Source of the DNA: Ancylobacter radicis
GTDB taxonomy: Bacteria > Pseudomonadota > Alphaproteobacteria > Rhizobiales > Xanthobacteraceae
Direction: 5' to 3'
Length of the DNA stretch: 64,000 nucleotides
NCBI RefSeq assembly: GCF_018449475.1
Contig: NZ_JAHCQH010000020.1
Coordinates: 1-64,000 of the forward strand
Shown: positions 1-7,787 of the stretch, in pieces
Layout of the letters: each line of letters begins with the position of its first letter
Position numbering within the stretch: position 1 is the stretch's first letter
Translations under genes and position numbers: made by a program
The notes under the pieces: generated by a model
Databases searched by the model: none
Told to the model about the DNA's origin: nothing
Seen by the model: the letters and a program-made list of their open reading frames with translations, nothing else

Positions 1-87
1 CTGCTGGAGCCTATCGGTAACATCCCGCCGGCCGAAGCCGAGGAGCGCTACTACGTCATGCTCGGTGAGCAGAAAATGGCGGCGTGA
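1..87 (+). CDS. IS3-family transposase OrfB, C-terminal fragment (cut by window start)
   Basis: The open frame enters from the left edge and ends at TGA 85-87. Its last 28 codons contain the IPPAEAEERYY motif, which is typical of the C-terminus of IS3-family OrfB, the DDE integrase-like transposase. The catalytic core lies outside the window, so whether the element is intact cannot be judged. The following bases 101-126 read like the right terminal inverted repeat of such elements (the complement begins TGAACCGCCCCG), so the element probably ends near 126. The family call rests on a short but characteristic motif. Confidence 0.75.
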   Translation: MLEPIGNIPPAEAEERYYVMLGEQKMAA

Positions 88-100
88 CTTAAACCAAATG

Positions 101-126
101 GCCTCCGGTGAAGTCGGGGCGGTTCA
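101..126. repeat. Probable right terminal inverted repeat of the IS3-family element
   Basis: Read on the complement this stretch begins TGAACCGCCCCG, the kind of end carried by several IS3-family elements, and it lies 13 bases beyond the transposase stop. The left end is outside the window, so pairing of the two ends cannot be checked. The GTG start of the next gene (108) falls inside it. Confidence 0.5.
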
Positions 127-1085
127 GTGGGCGGCTCTACAACGCCTTCAAGGAGAAGGCCGTGATCGCCATTGGCTGGAGCGATATCGGGCCGCTCACC
201 CATCTCAACACCCGCGAGAAGATTGCGGCCCGTGTGGCGACCACCTGGCCGGAGTGGAAGCCGCAGGCGGTGGCCATGTCAGCCGGCCAACTCTACCGCT
301 TCCGCAGCGAGATGAAGATCGGTGACTATGTCGTGACCTACGACCCGAGCCGCCGGGTCTATCTGCTCGGCGAGATCGCCGGTGACTATCGGTGGGACCC
401 GAGCATTGATGCCGATGACCCGAATGTCCGCTCGGTGACGTGGCAGGGCGAGGTCTCGCGCGATCTTCTCTCCGTGCGCAGCCGCAACAGCCTCGGCGCC
501 ATCTCGACGCTGTTTCAGCTCTCGGCCGACGTGATCGACGATCTGCTGCGAGCGCATAAATCGCACCAGCCGGCAAAGGCAGACCTCGCGGCCTCCGTTG
601 AGATCGCCGAGGAGGACGTGTTCAAGAACATCCAGGAGAAGGCGATCGAGTTCACCAAGGACCGCGTCAATGCGCTGGACTGGTTCGACCTGCAGGAACT
701 CGTCGCCGGCCTGCTGCGCGCCATGGGCTACAAGACGCGCGTGTCTCCGGCTGGCGCTGATCGCGGCAAGGACATCATCGCCTCGCCGGATGGCTTCGGC
801 TTTGAATCGCCGCGCATCGTCGTCGAGGTGAAGCATCGACAGGGCGCGATCGGCTCGCCGGCGATCCGTAGCTTTCTCGGCGGCCGTCATCCGCAGGACA
901 AGGGGCTGTATGTGTCGACCGGCGGCTTCTCGAAGGATGCCCTTTATGAAGCCGAGCGCGCGAGCATCCCGCTGTCGTTGATGACCATCGATGATCTCGT
1001 GGAAGCGGTGATCCAGAATTACGACCGGCTTGATATCGAGACGCAGCAGTTGTTGCCGCTGAAGCGCATCTATTGGCCCGCGTGA
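108..1085 (+). CDS. Mrr-like restriction endonuclease, probably 5'-truncated by the IS element
   Basis: The 325-residue product ends in an Mrr_cat-type nuclease domain: a GADRGKDI motif at about residues 216-223, then VEVKHRQG at about 239-246, giving the D...ExK metal-binding set of the PD-(D/E)xK fold. Mrr enzymes usually cut modified DNA. The first 130 or so residues (AIGWSDIG, GDYVVTYD, YLLGEIAGDY) look like the N-terminal reader-type domain found in other Mrr relatives; a modified-base recognition role is inference. The only plausible start, GTG 108, lies inside the presumed IS terminus, and an in-frame TAA is at 90. The native beginning has therefore probably been replaced by IS sequence, losing perhaps a dozen residues. 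No strong Shine-Dalgarno site precedes the GTG. Expression and activity are uncertain. Confidence 0.7.
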   Translation: MKSGRFSGRLYNAFKEKAVIAIGWSDIGPLTHLNTREKIAARVATTWPEWKPQAVAMSAGQLYRFRSEMKIGDYVVTYDPSRRVYLLGEIAGDYRWDPSIDADDPNVRSVTWQGEVSRDLLSVRSRNSLGAISTLFQLSADVIDDLLRAHKSHQPAKADLAASVEIAEEDVFKNIQEKAIEFTKDRVNALDWFDLQELVAGLLRAMGYKTRVSPAGADRGKDIIASPDGFGFESPRIVVEVKHRQGAIGSPAIRSFLGGRHPQDKGLYVSTGGFSKDALYEAERASIPLSLMTIDDLVEAVIQNYDRLDIETQQLLPLKRIYWPA

Positions 1086-1098
1086 ACCGCCGCCGGCA

Positions 1099-1133
1099 CG
1101 CACCCGGCACGATTCGAGCGTGCGACCTTTGCC
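1099..1133 (-). repeat. Inverted partial copy of the tRNA-Arg 3' half (attachment-site-like)
   Basis: These 35 bases match the reverse complement of 1280-1314, the anticodon-stem 3' side, variable loop, T-arm and acceptor end of the neighbouring tRNA-Arg, at 33 of 35 positions. Similarity fades beyond 1133. One difference changes the first base of the conserved T-loop (TTCGAAT to CTCGAAT), so it is not a functional tRNA. Such copies are the usual footprint of tRNA-targeting integrases, but here the orientation is inverted. Confidence 0.75.
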
Positions 1134-1240
1134 AGAGGAGGGTCGCGGACTCCATTAGCGGTGGAGCCCCCACGCACCCGGTTGCCCGCCCGCCGCGCAT
1201 CGACTATGAAGACGCGTGATCCGCGGGCCGCGCCCGCCGG

Positions 1241-1317
<77 letters not shown>

Positions 1318-1349
1318 CTTAACTCCTTGATGAATAACGGAAATTAGCT

Positions 1350-1375
1350 CGCCCCACTCATCGCGGGGCGTTTTT
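1350..1375 (+). terminator. Rho-independent terminator after tRNA-Arg
   Basis: CGCCCC (1350-1355) pairs with GGGGCG (1365-1370) across a nine-base loop and is followed at once by five T residues. Its place 32 bases after the tRNA fits termination of the tRNA transcript. Confidence 0.8.
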
Positions 1376-1871
1376 GCTATTCGCTGAATAGCCACCGAAT
1401 AGCCACCGGGACGGATTTCGCGTCCCGCCGCGCTTAGGCATGCGGGGCGCTGCCGGCGAGTGCCGCGAGTTGCCGCGCGATGTCTTGCAGGGTCGCCGGA
1501 GCCGGGGAGCAGGGCGAAGCCGCCAGTGACCGCATGATGTCGCGCTGCCGGTCACGGGCAGCCGAGCGCCAGCCGATTTCTTCGGCGTATGTGTTCGAAT
1601 CCTACCCAGTGTTTTTCACCCGCGCGCCTGTGCGAGCAATGCTACCAGGCGTTTATCTTCCCGCTTGTCGATGGAAAAGAGTGCGGTTGCCAGCTTGGCC
1701 GAGAACCAGATGATCGTTCGGCCTGTTGCCGAACGTGGCAGCGCCGCCCCCTGGGGTGAATGCAACCTGCGCATGGGTTCATCATGGCATGGCATTCTGC
1801 TAGCATGACATGCTGCCTTCTAAATACTGGCATGTGACAAGGGTGGGTTTTGCTGAAGCAAAGGTAAGCAG
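1376..1871. other. Gene-poor stretch between tRNA-Arg and the radical SAM gene
   Basis: No convincing gene is present. Visible structure: an 11-base direct repeat GAATAGCCACC at 1386-1396 and 1397-1407; a perfect 7-bp hairpin GTTCGGC/GCCGAAC at 1716-1734; and a 13-bp palindrome AGCATG-A-CATGCT at 1802-1814, about 57 bases before the next start codon, which could be an operator. A short open frame on the minus strand (stop at 1434-1436, open up to about 1602) has protein-like composition with a run YAEEIGWRSAARDRQRDI and may be the tail of a lost gene. It could not be matched to a family. Confidence 0.4.
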
Positions 1872-3503
1872 ATGCATGAACTGGACGTCACCTCGACTGC
1901 GCGACCGCAGTCTCGCATATTGATGATTTTTCCGAAATTCAATCCAAATTCATTCTGGAATTTTACTGAAGCCTGCAAGCTGTACGGCGCGCGCTGCGTG
2001 GCACCCCCTCTCGGCCTGCTCACGGTTGCCGCACTTCTACCAGGCCATTGGGAGATCCGGCTCATTGACCGCAATGCCCGCGAAGTGGCCGACAGCGACA
2101 TATTATGGGCGGATATAGTGCTGACCGGCGGGATGCTGCCGCAGCAGTTCGATACGTTGGCGCTGATCGGCCGCTGCCACGAACTGGGACGGCCGGTTTG
2201 TCTCGGCGGCCCGGATCCCACCTCCAATCCCGAGGTCTATGCTGCGGCCGATTTCCTAGTGCTCGGCGAGGCCGAAGGCATTATCGACCGCTTTGTCGAG
2301 GCGTGGGAGCGCGGTGCAACCTCGGGTCGTTTCGAGGCCGAGAAATTCAAGGCTAATGTGCAGGCGAGCCCGATACCGCGTTTCGACCTGATCGATTTCA
2401 GCGACTATCTCTATGTCGGCGTGCAGTTCTCGCGCGGCTGCCCCTTCACTTGCGAGTTCTGCGATATCATCGAACTTTACGGGAGGGTCCCGCGCACCAA
2501 GTCTAACGAGCAGATGCTTGCCGAGTTGGACGCGCTTCGCCGGCTTGGCTATGGCGGCCATGTCGACTTCGTCGACGACAACTTCATCGGCAACAAGAAG
2601 GCCATTAAAAAATTCCTGCCGGAACTAAAGATTTGGCAGGAGACGCAAGGCTATCCATTCGAGTTCTCGACCGAGGTTTCGCTGAACGTCGCTGACGATC
2701 CCCAGCTTCTCCAGATGATGAGCGATACCAACTTTTTCGTCATATTCACCGGCATCGAGAGCCCCGACGAGGGCACTCTGGTGGCGATGCAAAAGAAACA
2801 GAATACCCGCCGCAGCATCGCGGAGAGCGTGCAGCGCATATATGCGGCGGGGATCTACGTGACGGGGGGCTTCATCGTCGGCTTCGACACCGAGGGCGGC
2901 GGCGTTTCACGGTCGATGGTCGAGTGCATCCGTGCAAGCGAGATACCGGTTGCAATGGTCGGTCTGCTCTATGCCCTTCCGAACACGCAACTCACCCGGC
3001 GGCTGCGCCGCGAAGGGCGTCTTTTCGAAGGTTACAACGTCGCCCCCTCCGATGTGGGCGATCAGTGCACGGCAGGGCTCAACTTCCTAACCCTTCGCCC
3101 CCGCGATGAAATCCTGTCCGATTACCGGCAGGTCATCGAGGAGATTTACCACCCTCGGCATTTCTTTGGACGGGTGCGCGGCATGGCCAGCAAGGTGAAG
3201 CGACGATCCTTCGGCAAAGGGGCGACATGGGCGGGCATCCGGCGCGACCTGAAATTACTTCTGCGCGCAAGCTGGGCGATCAGTGTGGCCCGCCCACGAT
3301 TTGCGCCCTATTTCTGGGTCAGCCTGATCGACTGCATCCGAAAGAACCCCTCCGCACTCGAGGCAGCGATGGTCAACATGGTGCTCTATCTGCACCTCTA
3401 TCCGTTCTCCCGCCACGTCATCGCCGAACTGGACTCCCGCATTGCGGCAATCGAAGCCGGGGATTGGAGTCCGCCTACCGTCATGATGGAGGCCGCTGAA
3501 TAG
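1872..3503 (+). CDS. Cobalamin-binding domain radical SAM protein (DUF4070-type)
   Basis: The 543-residue protein begins with a B12-binding Rossmann-type domain (about residues 15-130, with the [13 protein letters not shown] segment typical of this class). A radical SAM core follows, with cluster motif C190-x3-C194-x2-C197. The C-terminal part (about 390-520) resembles the DUF4070 extension. Members reductively cleave S-adenosylmethionine; those with B12 domains often methylate unactivated carbons, but the substrate is unknown. The start ATG 1872 follows AAGGTAAG. It stands alone between a tRNA attachment-like site and an IS remnant, and its 5' third is visibly richer in A and T than the neighbouring genes, suggesting acquired DNA. 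Hopanoid methylases (HpnP/HpnR) are distant relatives; no evidence here supports that specific role. Confidence 0.8.
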   Translation: MHELDVTSTARPQSRILMIFPKFNPNSFWNFTEACKLYGARCVAPPLGLLTVAALLPGHWEIRLIDRNAREVADSDILWADIVLTGGMLPQQFDTLALIGRCHELGRPVCLGGPDPTSNPEVYAAADFLVLGEAEGIIDRFVEAWERGATSGRFEAEKFKANVQASPIPRFDLIDFSDYLYVGVQFSRGCPFTCEFCDIIELYGRVPRTKSNEQMLAELDALRRLGYGGHVDFVDDNFIGNKKAIKKFLPELKIWQETQGYPFEFSTEVSLNVADDPQLLQMMSDTNFFVIFTGIESPDEGTLVAMQKKQNTRRSIAESVQRIYAAGIYVTGGFIVGFDTEGGGVSRSMVECIRASEIPVAMVGLLYALPNTQLTRRLRREGRLFEGYNVAPSDVGDQCTAGLNFLTLRPRDEILSDYRQVIEEIYHPRHFFGRVRGMASKVKRRSFGKGATWAGIRRDLKLLLRASWAISVARPRFAPYFWVSLIDCIRKNPSALEAAMVNMVLYLHLYPFSRHVIAELDSRIAAIEAGDWSPPTVMMEAAE

Positions 3504-3839
3504 TGTCGGCGATCGGCGTTGCCCGTGCCGGGTTGGCCTGCTGCCGGTCTCAGAGGCATCTAGATCGGCGCTACAGAAGCCGAGGCATCAAATGCGTAAG
3601 GCGATCTGGGCGTGAGCCCAGGATCGTTGGGTACGCCTCGCGCTGACGGCGAAAGTGCTTCAAGTCCTTCGCCCTGCGGCGGGATGCGGCGTTCTCATCG
3701 CTGGCGTCATCCTGCTCTCGGCCGCGTGATCTTCGCTGCTGACGTTGCCTCCAAGTTTATCCAGCGGTGAGTTCGTGACATTGCCCTTCATAGCTAATCC
3801 AGCTTGAAGTTCGTTCTGGCCGATTGAGTGGACCAGAAC
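3504..3839. other. Non-coding junction between radical SAM gene and IS3 remnant
   Basis: No gene is supported. An imperfect hairpin (TGGGC gtga GCCCA, about 3608-3621) is the only clear structure. A short frame ending near 3729 reads like the hydrophobic tail of a lost membrane protein (GVLIAGVILLSAA), but it is too short to assign. The left terminus of the IS element must lie somewhere in 3730-3830 and could not be fixed. Confidence 0.35.
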
Positions 3840-4106
3840 ATGAGGCGGAGCCGCTTCACGGAAGAGCAGATCATCGGGATCCTGAAGGAGCATGAGGCCG
3901 GGGTGCCGGTCTCGGACCTGTGCCGGAAGCACGGGGTCAGCGACGCCAGCATCTACAAGTGGAAGGCCCGTTTCGGTGGAATGGACGTGTCGGAGGCCAA
4001 ACGGCTGCGGGCACTTGAGGATGAGAACGCCAAGCTGAAGCGCATGCTCGCCGACGCCATGCTGGACAACGTCGCGCTGAAGGATCTGCTGGGAAAGAAG
4101 TGGTGA
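3840..4106 (+). CDS. IS3-family transposase OrfA
   Basis: This 88-residue HTH protein (MRRSRFTEEQIIG start, VSDLCRKHGVSDASIYKWK helix-turn-helix, then a leucine-rich coiled coil EDENAKLKRMLADAML, ending ALKDLLGKKW) is near-identical in form to OrfA of IS407-type elements. OrfA binds the element ends and is normally joined to OrfB by a programmed -1 frameshift. ATG 3840 matches the usual family start; an in-frame GTG at 3828 is less likely. The reading frame is intact although orfB is broken. Confidence 0.88.
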   Translation: MRRSRFTEEQIIGILKEHEAGVPVSDLCRKHGVSDASIYKWKARFGGMDVSEAKRLRALEDENAKLKRMLADAMLDNVALKDLLGKKW

Positions 4107-4995
4107 CGTCCGCTGCCGAGCGCAGAGCTGTCGTCCACCTCATGGATGTCCATAGGATGAGCGAACGGCGGGCGTGTAAAGCCACCGGCTTCTGCCGCAT
4201 GACCATGAGATACAAAGCCAAGCGCGGGAATGACGCCTCGCTGCGTGAGCGGATGAAAGCCATCGCCCAGGAACGGCGGCGGTTCGGGTATCCCTCGGCC
4301 GACAGGCAATTGCGGGCAATTGCCGTAAGGCGCCGTCTCCACGTCCTGCTCAGGCGAGAGGGCTTCCGGGTCGACCACAAGCGCCTGTTCCGGCACAACC
4401 CGTGAGAAACGGCTGATGGTCCGCTGGCGAGGTGGCCGCAAGCGGGCGATCGGGACGCGGGCGCCGATGATGATTCCGATGCGACCGAACGAGCGCTGGT
4501 CGCTCGACTTCGTCGCCGACCAGATGACCGATGGTCGGCGCTTCCGGATGCTGGCCATCGTGGACGACTGCACCCGCGAATGCCTGGCGCTGGTGGCGGA
4601 CACGTCGCTGTCCGGGGTCAGGGTCGCTCGCGAACTCGATCGCCTGCTGGCAGAGCGCGGCCGGCCCAAGATGATCGTCAGCGACAATGGCAGCGCGTTC
4701 ACCTCTAATGCCATTCTGGGCTGGGCCGACGCGGCTCGGGTCGAATGGCACTACATCGCGCCAGGCAAACCGATGCAGAACGGCTTCATCGAAAGCTTCA
4801 ACGGTCGCCTGCGCGACGAGCTTCTCAACGAGACGCCTGTTCTCGGCGCTGAGCCAGGCCAGAGCGGCCCTGGGCCGGTGGCGGCACGACTATAATGGAT
4901 CGCGCCCTCACTCCGCCTTCGCCGCCACCTTCCACCCGCGGCGGGATCTGCCGCGGCGCATCACGAACGGCTCCGCGTCTGCCCCCGCCGCTCAT
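4100..4995 (+). pseudogene. IS3-family transposase OrfB, frameshifted pseudogene
   Basis: It overlaps the end of orfA in another frame, as usual. Frame 1 (4100-4405) carries the HTH_21 part but holds an extra segment of about 13 codons (around 4290-4332, with repeated GGGCAATTGC-like sequence) inside the normally contiguous [17 protein letters not shown] motif. The frame shifts near 4390-4416, and the DDE core continues ([42 protein letters not shown]) to about 4845. There an extra C (near 4837) throws the frame again, and the tail continues as [20 protein letters not shown]. Residues expected between RPHS and AFAATFHPRRDL are deleted. It is inactive. Confidence 0.88.
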
Positions 4996-5130
4996 CTGCT
5001 GCGTTCCGACATGGCGCTGATTGACGTCGCGATGGCGACGGGCTTCTTCGATCAGGCTCATCTGACGCGGGTCTTCCGGCAGAAGGTCGGCGTGACACCG
5101 GCCGCCTGGCAGCGCGACCGGCGGGCTTGA
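4990..5130 (+). pseudogene. AraC/XylS-family regulator, 3' remnant fused to IS sequence
   Basis: The last 45 or so codons before TGA 5128-5130 read LLRSDMALIDVAMATGFFDQAHLTRVFRQKVGVTPAAW, the second helix-turn-helix of an AraC-family activator. The rest of the regulator is absent and its reading frame continues upstream into the IS3 transposase tail. The IS, or a deletion starting in it, has therefore removed the promoter and ligand-binding part. The lost regulator may once have controlled a neighbour such as the MFS pump gene on the opposite strand, but that is conjecture. Confidence 0.8.
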
Positions 5131-5174
5131 AAGCTCGATCGAAGACGGGATGCCCCGCTTCTAACGTGTGATTT

Positions 5175-6707
5175 CTAGCGTCGGTCGATCAGGCGGCTCT
5201 GCCCGATGTCGGCTTGGCCCGAGGCCGCCTTGGGCCGCGTGCCGAGACGCTCCACCTTCCGCGCGGCAAACCCGGCGGCCAGGCCCGCCAGCAGGGCGAT
5301 GGCCCCCAGCAGCGGCAGGCTGTGGCGCACCGCGATGAGCATGTCGGCGCCGCTGGAAGACAGCCAATCGCGCGTCGCCCCATCGGGGCCTTCCAGATTC
5401 AACGCCAGCATGGTCGCGCTGCCGGCAACGCCGAGGCTGGTCCCCAGCGCGCGCATCAGGTTCAGCAGCGAACCGGCGGGTCCCGCCAAGGCCGGCGGCA
5501 CCGCCGCGATCGCCACCTGATTGTTGGGGGCGATGAACAGGCCGAGACCGGCGCCGAACAGGGCATAGGCGACGGCGTCGAAAAGACGGTGATCCTCGAC
5601 CCGTCCGAGAGTGGACAACAGAAGGGCAACGGCGAGCAAGCTCAGCGCCATGCCCGCCGGGCCGATCCAGCGCCCGCCCAATCGCTCCTTCAGCGTGTTG
5701 CTGAACGGTGCCGTCAGCCCGATCGCCACCGGAATGATCGCCAGATGCAAGCCGGCCGTGCCGGGCGGCTCGCCGAAACCGTGTCCCTGCGCGAAGGACA
5801 TGAGAAAGAACATGCCGAACAGCAGTGCATAGCCAAGCGCCACCCCCGCGGCCGCGCTGCAAAAGGCCGGGCTCGCGAACAGCGCCGGATCAATCAGCGG
5901 CGCCGGGAAGAGGCGTTCGCGCCGCACCAGCAGTCCCAGCAGCAGGGCCGCCATGGCGAGGCTGCCGAGCGTTGCCGGGGAACCCAGCCCCCAGCTCGCG
6001 ACATGGTTGAGCACGGCCACGATCAGGATCAGCGCCGGGCCGATCAGCAGCGCCCCGCCCCAGTCGAAGGCGCGATCGGGCTGCGTGCCGGTGCTGCGTG
6101 GCAGCGCCAGCCAGCCAAGGAGAACGGCCAGCGCACCAAAGGGCACGGTGAGCCAGAAAATCCATTGCCAGCCGAGCGTCGCGAGCAGCAGCCCGCCCAG
6201 CACCGGGCCCGCGCTCATGCCCACTGCCTGAGCCGCCGCGAACCAGCCAAGGGCCCGTCCGCGCTGCGCCGGCGAGACCGTTTTCACCAGGATCGAAATG
6301 CTGTTGGCGCCGAGGAGCGACCCGCCCGCCCCCTGCAGAAAGCGGAAAATCACCAGTTGCTCGAAACTGGAGGCAAAGCCGCACAGGGCGCTGGCGGCGA
6401 TAAAGATGAGATATCCGAGGATATACAGCGTCTTGCGGCCAAACATGTCGCACAGACGGCCGAAGATCGGCAGAAAGGCAACGAAGGCGGCGAGATAGGA
6501 CAGGGCGATCCAGCTGACATGCTGAAGGGACACATCGAAATGATGCCCGAGACTTGGCAGGGCGAGCTGAACGATCGTGGCGTCGAGCTGCCCGATAAAC
6601 GCCCCCATTGAGACGAGGCCAACGACAAGCCAAGGGTGCCAGGACTGACGCTCAAGCCAGGCGAGGGCGGCGGGTTCGATGGTCAGCCGTGCGAGGAGGG
6701 GCGACAT
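5175..6707 (-). CDS. MFS transporter, DHA2 (EmrB/QacA) drug:proton antiporter type
   Basis: The 510-residue polytopic protein has about 14 predicted membrane segments. The first segment carries QLDATIVQLALPSL, the family motif at the start of DHA2 exporters, and RLCDMFGRKTLYI gives the loop 2-3 motif A. A glycine/proline-rich GMSAGPVLGGLLLATLGWQWIFW segment matches antiporter motif C. Such pumps export cationic or amphipathic compounds with proton influx. Start ATG 6707 gives the usual length; no membrane-fusion partner (EmrA) is adjacent. It is convergent with the AraC remnant, which might be its former regulator. Substrate unknown. Confidence 0.88.
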   Translation of the reverse strand: MSPLLARLTIEPAALAWLERQSWHPWLVVGLVSMGAFIGQLDATIVQLALPSLGHHFDVSLQHVSWIALSYLAAFVAFLPIFGRLCDMFGRKTLYILGYLIFIAASALCGFASSFEQLVIFRFLQGAGGSLLGANSISILVKTVSPAQRGRALGWFAAAQAVGMSAGPVLGGLLLATLGWQWIFWLTVPFGALAVLLGWLALPRSTGTQPDRAFDWGGALLIGPALILIVAVLNHVASWGLGSPATLGSLAMAALLLGLLVRRERLFPAPLIDPALFASPAFCSAAAGVALGYALLFGMFFLMSFAQGHGFGEPPGTAGLHLAIIPVAIGLTAPFSNTLKERLGGRWIGPAGMALSLLAVALLLSTLGRVEDHRLFDAVAYALFGAGLGLFIAPNNQVAIAAVPPALAGPAGSLLNLMRALGTSLGVAGSATMLALNLEGPDGATRDWLSSSGADMLIAVRHSLPLLGAIALLAGLAAGFAARKVERLGTRPKAASGQADIGQSRLIDRR

Positions 6708-6900
6708 TCAATGTCCGAATGCAGGGGTGACGGCGTATTCATCCCAAGCGGATCGTGCCCGAGCCATACGGCAGGGGCGCGGCGCTCCGAGGGCATCGAC
6801 GCAACCTCCCAGACGAGTGAGCCTGCCTGCGTTGCTTGGGAGATGACGATGGCCCGGCCTCCCGCGACGGAGAGGCAGGACCATCGCTATATACGAGCAA

Positions 6901-7356
6901 TCAGCGTTTCGTCACGTCATTGCAGGTCACGACGGCGGGCTTGTCATTGGCTTGGCGGGCGCCGGCCTGGAGATAGCAATAGGAAAGCGTGGTGCCGGAC
7001 AGGTCACCAATGAAATAGCCGTCCGTGTCACTCATCATTACCCGGTCGCCGGTTTTCGAGAGGGTTCCGATGAACGGTTCCGATGTGACCGCGCCGCCCG
7101 AGGCCGTGTCGCCGGCAATGATGCTCTCGCCCCAGAAGCGGCGGTCATCCTGGCCGACAATGCGCAGCGTGATGTCCCGCTGCGCCAGCAGCGGCTTTTC
7201 CCAGGTGCCCTTGCTGTCCGGCCAGTGCGGCCCGCCGACGCCGGCAATGATCGTATTGGTCTTGCCGACCCAATCACCCTTCATGTCAGGGGTTTGAGCG
7301 GCGGCGACGGAAATCGTCAGTGCATTGCAGAGCAAAATCCAACCCAGCGCCTTCAT
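6901..7356 (-). CDS. Small secreted protein of unknown function
   Basis: The 151-residue product begins with a standard signal peptide (MKALGWILLCNALTISVAAAQ, cleavage after AAA or AQ). The mature part has the pattern of a small beta-rich domain: D-x-KGDWVGKTNTIIAG near the start, then IVGQDDRRFWGES, and a conserved-looking SDTDGYFIGDLSG. Similar small periplasmic proteins occur in Rhizobiales without assigned function. Two late cysteines (SYCYLQAG, VVTCNDV) could form a disulfide. ATG 7356 is preceded by GGAGGG on the coding strand. It lies alone between the MFS gene and the amide transporter promoter region. Confidence 0.7.
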   Translation of the reverse strand: MKALGWILLCNALTISVAAAQTPDMKGDWVGKTNTIIAGVGGPHWPDSKGTWEKPLLAQRDITLRIVGQDDRRFWGESIIAGDTASGGAVTSEPFIGTLSKTGDRVMMSDTDGYFIGDLSGTTLSYCYLQAGARQANDKPAVVTCNDVTKR

Positions 7357-7787
7357 CGTGCCCTCCCATTTTATTCGGTTTTTGATCGAATTCGGTTGTA
7401 TCTCACCACCACATTTACGGGAATGACAAACGACATGGCGCGCCGTCGCGAAGGGCGTTCACGCCCTGCGGGGCCCGTCGGCGAGCGGGACACCCAGGCG
7501 CCGACCGTGAGGGAAAGAACCAGGCCGAGCGCCACGCCGCGCCCGCCGCTCGGAAAGCCGAAAAACGCATGCGGATCTCTCTGCCGCCTGACGACGGCGC
7601 GCTAATGAGTCGATCAGATAGGTTGGCGTGCTCATAGAACGGGCACTGTTTGCCTGAATGTTGGAAGGCGCCCATCCAACAATGGGTGCGCCCAGAGACA
7701 AGTCTGCGGGCGCCGCCTGCGCGAGACTTCACTCCTCGGTCCACGTCACCGTGCCCACCGGCACGTGGCAGCAGAGGAGAAGATTCA
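7357..7787. other. Divergent regulatory region upstream of the amide transport operon
   Basis: No gene is supported in these 431 bases; an open frame on the minus strand here lacks protein-like composition. The notable element is a perfect inverted repeat TGTTGGA (7659-7665) / TCCAACA (7675-7681) with a nine-base spacer. It overlaps a second, imperfect hairpin (GGCGCCCAT 7668-7676 with ATGGGTGCGCC 7682-7692). Because it lies about 110 bases before the binding-protein start it is a candidate operator or leader structure. Confidence 0.45.
7659..7692. promoter_or_regulatory. Overlapping inverted repeats, candidate operator of the amide operon
   Basis: TGTTGGA-N9-TCCAACA is a perfect 23-bp dyad. 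An alternative pairing of GGCGCCCAT with ATGGGTGCGCC uses the same bases, so the two structures are mutually exclusive, as in a switch. No family-specific binding motif was recognised. Confidence 0.4.

Larger units (their letters stand above)
3790..5000 (+). mobile_element. Decayed IS3-family insertion sequence (IS407-like), boundaries approximate
   Basis: An intact orfA is followed by a frameshifted orfB with the DDE integrase core, the two-gene layout of IS3 elements. The right end is missing: after the conserved FAATFHPRRDL segment the frame runs directly into the C-terminus of an AraC-type regulator. At least two frameshifts, an in-frame insertion of about 40 bp and a small internal deletion show that it is a fossil unable to transpose by itself. 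Confidence 0.8.

Noticed and set aside
1386..1407. Start of a CRISPR-like or iteron array (two GAATAGCCACC units)
   Set aside because: Only two adjacent copies are present, with no spacers, no further units and no cas or rep genes.
1589..1605. GTTCGAATCC-like tRNA T-arm sequence, possible second attachment site
   Set aside because: Only about ten bases match a generic T-loop, no acceptor or anticodon stem surrounds it, and it does not repeat the tRNA-Arg sequence nearby.
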